A stretch of DNA of 64,000 nucleotides, taken from Syngnathus acus. Its lineage: Eukaryota; Chordata; Actinopteri; Syngnathiformes; Syngnathidae. The DNA lies in the NCBI RefSeq assembly GCF_901709675.1, contig NC_051105.1, forward strand, positions 3,523,104 through 3,587,103, in the 5' to 3' direction. The notes under the pieces are model-generated. The model was not told the DNA's origin, did no database searches, and saw only the letters and a list, made by a program, of their open reading frames with translations. The translations under genes and the position numbers were made by a program. This document shows positions 1-11,800 of this stretch, one piece after another (the first letter of the stretch is position 1; every line of letters starts with the position of its first letter).

Positions 1-940
1 TTGTGTAAATCTAAAGTCGGGTACCTAATCATGTACAGGCCAAATTATTGCTGTCTCACAAATCTTTCACCACAAATATAAATGACAAGGAAAAGAGAGG
101 GAAACTTCAATGTATTTAGCAGAAAAGTTAACAGCAACACCGTGCTACAGTATTGGTACAGACATCTGATTTGGGGAGGAGACTCTGGGTGGGGACATGG
201 TAATGTATGTGGTGTGTTCTGTTGGTCATCTTGAGTGCACCACACAAATTTAGAAAGAAAATCGGCATTCATCCGCCCGGCCTCAGCTTTGATGAAGGTG
301 CAGAGTGATAATTGCTTGTGTTTGGGAGGTCAGTCGGTTCACACAAACTAAATGCAGCTCAATTTCCACTGTTATTTTATCATCATTAGCATTAGTTAAT
401 TTATTAATATTGTACTGAGAAGCCAGGACAATGAGAACGAATTTCTGCTTCTATGATGATCATCCTATTTTCCCGTGTTTCAAAATTCATCCCATTTCAG
501 ACTTGATGGATTTAATAAAGTCGCCAATTATGCGTCACATAGGTCAGCGCGAGAAGCTGCAATTCTTTTGACAGACCCATAGACATCATCACAGTCATAC
601 TTACGGCCGTGGCCTTCTGAAAAGCCATGGAATTTATTTTAATTGTGTTACCGGGCGAAGAGAGGTGTGCTATTTACTAATATTAATGTTTTGAACTGGA
701 GTGCAACTTTGAATTTCAAAAATGATTAAGAGCTGTAATACAAGCTCCACAATTAATTTATTTTCTCTGCAGGAAAGCGGTATGTTGCCTTTACTGTGTC
801 TATTTCATTACAAAAACAAGACATACAGCAATCATACAAATGCATGGCAACCGTATCAGACGTAGAAAATGCTTGTTGCACAGCGACCGTTGCTTTCAAT
901 AGTAAAGTATTAAACATTCCACATCACAGGTTATTATGAG
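1..940. other. A/T-rich intronic sequence, no gene recognised
   Basis: This should be intron of the receptor gene, downstream of its last visible exon. I looked for TM6/TM7 coding on the minus strand and found none. One isolated strong donor (GCC|GTAAGT near 594) has no credible exon before it. Confidence 0.4.
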
Positions 941-959
941 AAAAAGTGGAAATGAAATT

Positions 960-2840
960 GCCTCTATTAAACATTTTGATAGTCCGATTGACTTCTACTC
1001 CTCCAGTTTCGTGGGTGTACTGTAAAATGACAAAAGGTGGAAAAATGCTGGCTTTTACATGTAATGAGGAAGGAGGTTCTGTTACAATTCTGACATCTCA
1101 GAAGGCAAAAATAATTCTGGGTCGACTTTTCTCCTCCACTACACGTTGGTGCGGTCTTTGCAAAATGCCGACTTGGACAGACAGTGTGAAATGTGGTTTG
1201 GTTACAACTCGGATACTCTCAGAAGCTGAAAACGCTGGTCTGAAATTTCCCACTATTGGTGTCAGTGCCCGTCGTCTATAGCGGCAAGGAAAATTGACAA
1301 ATGCTGTCTTTGAGAAGCACCATAAAATGGTGTCCAGAAGAAATCCTTTACATGTACCTCGCCATGCTCCCCAGCCCCCTTGCTGTTTCAGTAAGGTCAA
1401 AGAGATGCCACTGACAAGCGGGAAAATTTCCAGGCTGATGTCGTGCCTCCTATTCCGTTTCGGTTTTGATCATACAAAACAGGCACACCACCAAAAAAAA
1501 AAAAACAGCTTCTGTTATAGCTCTGATAGAATCTCCGTGGAAAACTGCATATTTGAGTTTGTCCCCCCCCCCCCATTCAGTCTCGGTACACAAAAGCGAC
1601 GCAGAACATTGGGGAAAACGCCTGCTGTATGTTACAACTTTGACATCTCTGTTGGAAAAGCAAATATTTCAGTCAATTTCTTTCCTGCCTTTCCGTGTTG
1701 GTGCATTTTATGCTGGATAGCGAAACAGGAATGAGGGGAAAAAAAATTGCCGCCTTTCACCGGCAGCGTGAGATGCGGTTCCGTTCGAGCTCTTACACTA
1801 CCTTAAAAGCTGAAAAATTGCTGGGTTGACTTCGTCCGCTCATTCCGTGCAGGTGCCGATTATACATAATAACAGCACAGAACATTTACGAGCAAATGCA
1901 GGCTTTTACAGGCACAGTCAAATTTTAAGAATGAATCCTTTACATGTGGCTTACCATGCTCCCCCGCACCCTTTGCTATTTCGGTAAGGTCAAAGCGAGG
2001 CCCCGACAACCTCCGACTTAAACGCACGTTTATGTGCACATCCGCATTCATATACATGCAAAAGCACTCGCGCAGTAGGCAAGTCAAGAGGTCAAATCAC
2101 TCCCTGCTGTTTTTTGAAACCAGCTCAGCGTGACTGCAGGAACTAATCCCGCACACACTCTGATCCTCACGTTCACTCTGTGTGCGTGTGCGTCCGCGAG
2201 TGCGTGTGTCAGGGGGGGAAGTGGCGGTCAGACGGGTCATTCATTACCTTTCGTCTCTCTCGCTCCGGGTTGAACGTTCCCAGCCACGACTGCATCTGCG
2301 CAGAGAGGACACAAAATGGAGGAGAGGTGTTATTTGGACCATGCCTCCAAAAACAGTGTGCTTCCGTTACAGCTCTATATCCGAAGGCAGAAGATTCATG
2401 GATCAACGTCACCCGCCTTTCCCCCCCCCCCAGCCATCACGTATTGGTGACTTTTATGGAGGACGGGAGGTACTCGGAAAATGGCAACTTTACAGACAGC
2501 GTGATAAGGACTTGCGTTACGGCTCGGATACATGCTCACTAGCCGGAAGAGTTTCTCACAAAACGGAGGAAAAGTTTAATTTGGCCATTCTAAAAACATC
2601 ACACATCCCAATTCCATCTTGGTGCCATTTATATAGAACAGCGACAAAATTGTTCCGTCTAAAAGTACTGTGAAATGGACATTGGTTATGGCTCTCTTTG
2701 GACATCCGTGTGTGTGCAGTTTAAACAGAAATGCGACGGCGAGAAAGGCAGCGTGTTAGGGGCTTCAGTCACGGCTGGAAATTGCTGAGTTGTCTTAATT
2801 CCATTCCGTGTCAGTGCAGCATATACAGAACAGCAAGAGG
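960..2840. repeat. Degenerate tandem-repeat field A
   Basis: Diverged copies of one unit recur near 1180, 1535, 1760, 1815, 2355, 2495, 2590 and 2775. Landmarks are a cagcgtgagatgcggtt-like part, ttacagctcggatactc, gctgaaaaattgctgggttgac, ttcgtccnctcattccgtg and ggtgccntttatacagaacagc. Spacing between like landmarks is often near 145 bp but irregular. The overlapping open frames here are by-products of the repeat. Confidence 0.65.
2248..2295 (-). CDS. Receptor exon 10: third cytoplasmic loop
   Basis: The exon is exactly 16 codons, phase 0 at both ends. The acceptor is TTTTGTGTCCTCTCTGCGCAG and the donor CGAAAG|GTAATG. It reads MQSWLGTFNPERERRK, a charged cytoplasmic peptide that follows TM5 sensibly and is expected just before TM6. 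It sits 7.7 kb from exon 9, inside a field of degenerate tandem repeats. Chance remains possible because the motif is less diagnostic than the membrane exons. Confidence 0.7.
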
Positions 2841-5800
2841 CAACGTAGGGGAAAAAGACCTGCAGGCTGCGTAAAAGGAACACAACTTTCAAAGAGCAGC
2901 CTTAACGGCCCCGAGAAGCACTTGACGCGACGTGAGAGAGCGCTACACCAGGCTTGTATAAAAATTAATTGGAAAATATTGTGTGAGAATAGCGCTAATT
3001 TATGCCAACCTTGACAAACCTAATTATTAGCAGATGCATGCTTATCACTGTCAAACCATTTATCGCCCCCCCAAAAAAAAAGGCAGTGTTGGGGTTAAAG
3101 CAAGTCCTCACTTCCGCTGGAGCTGTAATTGATGGGAAAGAGAGGCACTTCTGATTGTGAACACCAGACCCCCGAAAGTCAGTGATGAAATTAAATTATA
3201 TTTTAAATTTGTCTATTTCTCAAATGTCTTAAAACACATGTTGTTAAAAAAAATGTGTGTCATATAATGCTGAACTCAGCAAAAAAGGCAACAGAAGATC
3301 ATTGTTTTCACAAGCAGTATGAAAGGGGCATCTACGGTCCGATTTTTGAACGATGATGATGGCAGTGTGAAAACTGCAACTAAGCAGGAAGGACACAAAA
3401 TGGAGGAGAGGTTTGATTTGAACATTTCGAAAAGACTTGCCCTGCAATTACGTATCTGCGCCATTTATACCGGACGGCGTTAGGTGAAGAACAGCTGCGT
3501 GTAAGAGGCCTCCATTTTGATGAGCACAGAATATTTTCAGGTTGACTTTGTGTTTCCAGAGAGCAGCTATGCAACTGGGCTTAAAATTGGCGACAATGCA
3601 AAATCCTTCACTCATTAACCCATTCATGAAGGGAGCACTTTTCACCATGACAGCATCTAGACATGAAGTGGGAAATGATCAGCATCCGTGCACATGACGT
3701 GACACCGGGAAAAGGGGAATCTTTGAAGATGTATTAAAGAGACAGAGGGGGGAAAAAATTGAGAGCGAACGCAGCAGACGGCTTCCTCCGGAGAGAGTAC
3801 GGGAATACATTTCCTTTTGTCTCCTCTCTGGGGGAAATGCAGGGAAATGTCAACAGACACACACATGCACGCCCAAACACATTTGTAATGGAGGTGGCGA
3901 AGGGAGTCAGGAGTTTTATGTAACACAAGTAACCGTAATTTCTGGACTTTAAGCCGCACCCATATATAAACCGCACCAGCTAAAATTATGGAAAAATCCA
4001 GTTTTGTTCATATATAAGCCACACCGGACTATAAGCCGTTAATGTCTAATTTCCATATATAAGAGAAATCATACAATATCAAGAAAGTCTAGAAAAATCC
4101 ATCCATATGCCATACTGGACTATAAGCCGTAGGGTTAAAACATTGTGGAAAAAAGTAGCAATTTATAGTCCGGAAAATACGGTAGTGTTGCACAGGGTAC
4201 CGGGAAAAGTATAGAACAGTGGTATCTTTTGGTGTCAAAAACGGTTCGATATCATTTATATTTGTGTGCACTGTTCAAGTCCAATGGAAGCGGTCGCCCA
4301 TCGCCCAACTTGACACGCAAAGTGTCATACGGAACTTTTTGACGACAGCCATGGCAAACCAACCGACATGGCGAAGCCTGTCTGTAAGTCTGTTTTAAAC
4401 AACCGTGGCTGGAGGTAAGCACGCGTCCAATCTGGCCAAGCACTTCGCTGACAGCCATCCAGTGACTAGTTGTGATGCACATTTAACACTACACTTCCCT
4501 ACAAAAAGTACGAGTGTGAATAATTTTGTTACCAATTTGTAGAATTTGACAGGGCATTTAACTAGACATTAATAGGTCAGGCATTATTTTTGCGTTCAAT
4601 AGTGTTTAACAATGTTTACAGTACCGTTTAAAAGTTTGGGGTCACCCAGACAATTTAGTGTTTTCCATGAAAACTAACGTAATTGCACAAGGGTTTTCTA
4701 ATCATCCATTAGCCTTCTAACACAATTAGAAAACACAATGGACCATTAGAACACTGGAGGGATGGTTGCTGGAAATGGGCCTTTATACACCTATGTAGAC
4801 ATTTGCATATAACACATTAACATATTCCTGATTAGTTTAATGTTATCCTAATTGAAAAAAAGCGCGATTTTATTCAAAAAAATAAGGACCCCAAATGACC
4901 CCAAACCTTTGTACGGTAGTGCTAATGTTAGCTTGAAATGTTATTTTCTGATGAAGCATATCCTAATGTTTTGAATTAATAAGAAGAACATTAAAATTTC
5001 TTTGGTCGATTTTATTTTTGCAAATATTACAGATTTTTAGATTTTGGTCGAGGTACTGTATCCGTGCCGGTATCGGGGTACTTTATGCAGGTATAGTAAA
5101 AATGTTGGTATCGCGAGAACACTAAAAGACATCCGAGGCAAATCTTTGATGGTGGGGGGCAGTGTGAAACGTGCACGCACACACATTCACACATGCACAA
5201 AAGAAATCAAGAACGATGCGCACGGCTCCTCCGTTCAGCTATTTATTAACTTCATGTTGCCATGGTTTCCGGGCGCCCTGACCGTCATTGCAAATGCGAG
5301 TGTGACCACGGTGTGTTTGCGCGGCGGCCCCCTCCACCGTCCACGCCGAGTGCCGCTATACATCAGAATCAACAAACGCCGCCGCCAAGTCTCCAACGCG
5401 CCTGCCTGACCTTTGCCGCAATTTCTCTTAAGCCACGCCACGGCGAGCGAGCACATCAGCAGATTAAGTGTCGAGATGTGATGGAGGGAAGGAACAGGCA
5501 CGGACAAATCACATCCGTAAACACTTCAACCGCGCTATAGGACCACCCTGTCGGGCCTGATAATGGCTCCCTTGCTGATTTCTCCCCATGGGTTTTTTGC
5601 AGCTTTAAAATTGCAAGGCATACTCAGGCGTTACTTTTTTAAAAACTTCTTTTAGAAAAAAAGAAAGAAATGAAAACATTAACCAGCAGCATATGCGTGA
5701 CATGCTATTCTTAGCATAATGTGACGTAAACATCTTCCATCTTGTTTTTTGCCATGTTGGCTTTATTTTGATTTGAAAATAGAGAAAAATAAGAAAGGAA

Positions 5801-8800
5801 AGGATGAGGGGGGTCTGGGCCACTCTTAAGGCTCAGCCACCGAAAGGGTCTGATAAAAAGTCCATTTGAAATGTAACCGGACAAACTCTATGACTGTGTG
5901 TTAGTCACACATATCTGTACCACAAGCCGAGCATAGGCGTGTGAAAAACATAAAAATAAGATGCTACAATGGTGTATTTATGTTTCCATAAGTGTCTGTA
6001 CTGAGCGTTACGGGGCTGGCTGTATACTGTACATCATGTCTATGATGTGATTATGATCTGACCACAGGGTAGCCAATCACACTAAAGATGGACAAACACT
6101 TATGCCACTGTGATAATGTTAAGTATCTGTTGCCAGTAAATTGAAAGAGCTGTCCGTGGATTCGGAATGCGACAGCTAAAAACAGAAAGTAAGAACAAAA
6201 CATTAGCAATTAATCGTGAATCCGATCATCGTGCGATTGATCAGAAGCTGCTAATCTCTTGTTTCTTACTGTCCACGAGTGCGCAACGTTAAAGCGATAT
6301 TTCAATTTCACAGGGCGCAATGCTAACACGAGACTTTTTGACAACATTAAGTCGTACACAAGACACAATGCAAGCGCACCAAGTTCATGAGGCTACCTCA
6401 TGAAGATTACCTTACGACGATAGTTAAGGATGGTAGCTCGCAATGTTGATTTTATGATGTTTGCTCACTAGTGCTAGCTCGTGCGTCATGGTAGACGAGG
6501 TTAGCACACAACCATATTGGGCACTGAAAACTCACTAAGGTGAGGTTCACAACTCTAAGATCAGTTCACTAGATTAGTTCAGCACAATGGTTCAGGAGGT
6601 TGGTTCCCAATATTAGCAAATATCGTTAGCACAGTGTGTGCTTGACTTGTTGACATGGGATATAGCCACCACGCAGGCCCCTGAATGTGCTAAGCCATAT
6701 AGAAAATGGTTGGATGAACGGATGCGTTTCTCAGGCTGCGCAAACTGGAGGTCAAACGAGATAAATTAACACCCCAAAAACAAATCTCAAAGGCTTTTAG
6801 TTTGGACATGGCCGAGAAACACACAGATGGAGGAATCATAAATTACATTCAATTTAGTTCTCAAGCTGCACATAGCCCTCCAGTGTTTATTTCTTTAAAG
6901 CCACGGCGTCGACACAGGCTTGGAAGACTAATGAGCTCCGGCGTAATTATCTCCCGCAATCTCGCTGCCTCGCAATGTGAAAACGTCTCGGTCCAGCCCG
7001 CACCGTCGCTCCCCTCTCTCTCTCTCTCTCTCTCTCTCCCTACCTCCCTCCCTCCCCCGCTCGCTTCTTGTCTCTCCGTTGAGCGAGGCGCCACCTACCT
7101 TCGCCGCTTTCAAAGCTTTTTGAGATTCTTTCAAGTGAGACAGCCTGCAGCGGAGAGGGAGATAAAGGCGCAGCTCGTCATAAATGTGATAGAGGATGCA
7201 AAACGGCAGAGTGAAGGGCGAGACGGGTGGAGCGAGACGGGAAAAGCGCGGGGGGAAAATGACGGGGTAGAGAGATGGGAGGGCAAGACAGGTGAATGGT
7301 GTGAAATGGTGGAGGCTTTTTATGTGCCATGTGGCTATATTGAGGTGTTCTTTTTAACAGGCTGGCCACAAAGGAGGCCCTAGCGCCCTGCAAAATCTGG
7401 ATATTGCGATACCTCGGTCAACTTAGTCTCCGACATTAGCGGATGATGTTAGCTCACAATAGGGCTTCACAACGATGTGTTTACGTCTTGATGTTAGTTC
7501 ACTAGGTTGCCATTATTACAAGTGACTTCACATTTGCGGTATGCAATGTGAAGGCACAAGTTCAATGGCCACAGTTAATATGCAACGCAAAAATGCGATA
7601 GAAATACACAATAGGTAATTACGTTGTCGCATACACAACATTAGTCGACGTAGGTAATATGCAAGATCAGTATACAATGTAAATACGCTATATTAATGAA
7701 GTTGTATTGGAATGAAAATAAACAATGTTAGGATGGGACTTTATGGTCATGTTTCAAGAGGCAAAACACAGATTTTCACTCACTCGGTATTCACTGAACG
7801 CTCCACATTAAAGGCCGCTTTTTGTCGTAGCTTGATCTTCGCTTTCAATTCTCAATAAAAGAAATCCAAAACATGTTCAAAATTCAAATGTGCCACTGGG
7901 CTTTGCGCATAGTGCTGTCATATAGCAGGAATGTCAGCTATGCGGACCTTGTGGAATGTCGCCTCCGGGCTTTTCGACTGCGCCCTCACAATAGAACAGA
8001 ACACAGTTTCTATGTGAGCCAGAGGGGAGATCGATCCAATCAAACAGCCTGCTTCATCCAAAGAGCAATGCTACTTATCGAATAAATAAGCAAAACGTTA
8101 CATTAACAATAGGCTGAACTGAAGGGATTTGGATTGCTCACTGTCTACTGTGCATCAAGAAATGAAGAACATCTGAAGAACGACGAAAGACTTTCAGCAT
8201 GTCTTCCTTCTGCCAATCATCTAAAGCTGTCGCTGTATATTAGTCTGGTGTGTGTTTTTACAGTTTTCACGTGGCTTAAGGTGTTGTGTAAAATGATGCC
8301 TAAAAATACAAACAAAATTTGAAAGTTAAACCACTGCCACATGAAATTTCAGCAAAACACGTGAGACTGACCGAATTAACATTTGAATGAACTAATGCCA
8401 TCTAGTGTTGTCTTTACTATTTATACAGGAAGTTGTGAACCATTTTTGTGAATTAACATCGTAAACTAACATCGTGAACCAACGTCGCAAACCAACGTTG
8501 TGAACGTACTTCATGAACCACCGTTGTCAACCAATACCGTGCACTAATGTTGGCAAATAAGATGGAGAGCCAACCCTGGCAATAACGCCGCATCTGCGCC
8601 ACTGGCGTCGTGTTAATTTTACACAAACTATTTTTGCTTGTTTTCAACATGTTGTAATCTAATGAATACATTTTATTCGGAACAAGTCAGTGATAAAGTT
8701 AGCATTCGAGCATCCGGTGATTTCCGTAACAAAGAGAGGACGATCCGTAACATTTGACAGCTCTGGTTCTATCATACATTTGTTACTAAATTTTACACTG

Positions 8801-11800
8801 GCGGTTAAGAAACTTAAAATAGGAACCAAACGAAGCCCATATAGTAGCAATTGTATGATGGTTTGGAACAAATTTAGCATTTAGATAATTTCCTATTGGA
8901 AAAATTGTTTTGTAATTACAAGTTGTAATTACAAAACAATTTGTTGTAATTTACAACAACCATTTAACCAAGTTGCTTATTTGTCCAAACCAGGTTTGAG
9001 AGGCATCTTGGAGTAAATTGACCTCCTGTGCTAGGTTCAGACACGAAATATTGCATCACTCTGCGTCTCGCATGCTTTTGTGCGCATAGGAACTACGCGG
9101 GAGTTGTTTCAAGTGGAGAAAAGAAGGGAGGACTCAATTTTCTCTGAACATCGCTAGTCAATCTGGTGAGCGGTGGATGTGTTGTTATACCTGTAAACAA
9201 GTCAATAAGCTCACCAAATTCTTTCACCTTGCTGCTCTATTTTGGCTCGGCCCTGGTCGGTAATGGAAGTCGCTCGGTCCCACAGACCGCAATGATGTCC
9301 CAAATTGTTTTGATGTGTCTGTTTTGGTGCTGCCGCATGTGACGTAGTGAGTCCATACTCAACACCGATTGGTTACCGGTAATGCGACGCCAGCACATCA
9401 GCAAACCACGGCAAAATTAGCAAAGGAGGAAAAGTTTCCTTTCAAAGGCTTCATCGGCACCTGCACCTGACCGCACAAACTGCATTGACTATATTTGGAA
9501 GCACATTGCCAGAAAGGCTCAGCTCGCCTTTGGTTTGACTGCAGCATCAGACTAAGAAGAAATGCAAAAGTTGGCTCATTTCTATTAAAGCTTGCATGGA
9601 AGCGCAAAGGGAAAAAAACAAGGTCGTGAAAAAAAAAAAATGGAATTTAAAAATAAGACTGTGGGGAAAGGTTCATTGCCAAGTTATGCGAAGGCTGAGA
9701 GCTTAGACAGAGTCGGGTGTTGAAAGCCTCCGGGCAGGTCAGACAAACCTGTTGGAGGAGGCAACAAAGGCAAATTATCCAAAATGTCAGTTATTTATAG
9801 GTGCACTTCCGGATGTCGACCCAGCTGAGCACTCGCGTTTGCCTCTGTTCACTCAGGCAGACTTCCAGCCACGCGGTCTCATCTTCACCGTTGATTTGAT
9901 GCATCTTCAAAAGGTCACAAAGCATACGAATGCAGCCTAATGACCACGCACACTCACCCGGTTATTGGCCACACAGATTATCCTGGCGTAGCAGCAAATC
10001 ATCAGCAGGATGAGAGTGAACAAAGGCACGTACCATCTGCAAGGTGACATCAGAAAGGAAGAAAATGAACGAAGAATGTTCACGCAAAAATGAGATGTTT
10101 CCTGCTTCGATTAGAGTGAATCATCTAAACAGTTTTCTTCATCACACTGTGCATCATTTAGAACAGCACCTCAAATAGGATGTTGTCAGAAGGAAGTGGC
10201 TACGGAGGTTCGTGTCGTAGAATGTTATCAGGAAGTGGCATCAGAGACACAGATAAACTAGTGCATTTGAGATTTTCACCCTGAAATCGAACATGGCTTT
10301 TGCAAGCAGCGTGTTTGACTTTTATTTCTGCATCTCACTATTCACTCTGCTATTGGTTACAAAGTGTAAAGCACTTTTAAAACCTAAAAAGGTATCATTA
10401 CAATTTAAGCATGTTGAAGAATTTCAAGCACCCACTCAAACCTAAAAACGTATCATTACTATTGAAGCATTTTGAAGAATTTCAAGCACCCATGGGAACC
10501 CGGCTAACCTCGTCTTCTGACTGACCACCCGCGCACGCCGCACTCATTCGTCATTCTCGTAAGCCAACCCGGCTGGCTGGTTAATTAAGGTCGCAGAAGC
10601 TACGCCGTGTGACGTCGTTTTACTGAGGCCAAACGCGGCAGCAAAATTACCGGAAATACACAACGTTCCTGCGGGATGAAACACTGACAATCAAGGGGAG
10701 GCACTGTGTAGCGAAAAACATGTCAGGTATTCTGACCGCATAAAAGAAAAGGGAGGCAGGCGAGAGGAGTGAGGCAAGGTGGCGGGGCGGTGATGGCTTT
10801 GTTGGACTGGCAGCTTTGTGTTATGCAACCTCTCGGGAGGTGATGTAAGCTCGGAGGTGTTTCAACCTCTCCCTGTAATCACAAAACCGGGCCTTTGTCT
10901 CGCTTTGATAGGCAGGTTCGCAGACGCCTTTCGTCTGTTTTGCACCGGTGCGGTGCCAAAAAATACAGGCTTACCCCAAGCCAGCGCGACCATCCGACCC
11001 GAGCTAACCGAAGCTTCGCCGCGATCATTTTTAGTCGAGAACGAAATATGCCTCAAATTTAAAAGTTTAGGATCAATTTGTAGAAGATCAAGTTCGATAC
11101 GTACAGTGGAACCTCTAAAAGCAATTTTTTGAGGGACACTTGCCGACTCACAGTTCGAAAAGAAGTTTTGCCATTGGAAATACAACAGACTCGGGGTCAA
11201 ATTGTTCATAAATGAATAAATAAATAAATAAATAAATAAATAAACAGTTCATAAAGTTTTATAAACTAAGAGAATAATGTTTTTGTAACACTTTTGTCAG
11301 ATATAAACAAATGACTTTTTTCAAATTAGCTGTCATTGTTTTAATAGAAATTTTGTATCAAAAGTACTAGTAGTAGTAGTTACTTGATGTCGGTATGGGT
11401 GAATACTGGAGAATGGAGTTCTGAAAAAAGTGTGATTCAATATTCCTAACTGATTGGCGTACTTTTTTCAAAGTAAAAATCCTCCTTGTGTGACTTTCAG
11501 GTATTTGTAGCCAATCCCAAAACTGACATCCATTTCCCTCCTTGGCAAGACTCCATTTGCTATGCCAGACGCTCTGTCGCATCTTAATGCTTCAAACCTG
11601 ATCCATCATAGATCCATTTTTCATAGCCTACCACTGTTCAGAGTCGCCGTAAGATAGAGCCTTGCCCTCTTGACTTCAGGCAAAAGGTGAACGACATCCA
11701 AGTCTGGTCGCCACTCAATTACAGGGCATGGAGTATCTCGAGAAAACCCACAAAAGCAGAGGGAGACAAACTCCACACAGTAACTACGCAACCAGGATGC

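Larger units (their letters stand above)
5125..9957. other. Receptor intron between exons 9 and 10, right part
   Basis: No exon was recognised. Contents are a GC-rich patch at 5,230-5,500, a CT microsatellite in a GC-rich block at 6,900-7,260, loosely repeated ttagctcacaat/ttagttcacta phrases at 6,400-6,620 and 7,440-7,640, an oligomer array near 8.5 kb and a perfect palindrome near 8.92 kb. The rest looks like plain intron. Confidence 0.4.

Noticed and set aside
590-650. Possible exon with perfect donor (GCC|GTAAGT) on the minus strand
   Set aside because: The nearest acceptor would leave a 12-bp exon (KATA), and longer versions hit stops or give no receptor-like sequence.
2180-2673. Overlapping plus-strand open frames
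   Set aside because: They arise from the repeat unit and run antisense across receptor exon 10; composition is not protein-like.
6802-7383. 193-codon plus-strand open frame
   Set aside because: Low complexity from a CT microsatellite and GC-rich DNA; no domain, and it is intronic to the receptor gene.
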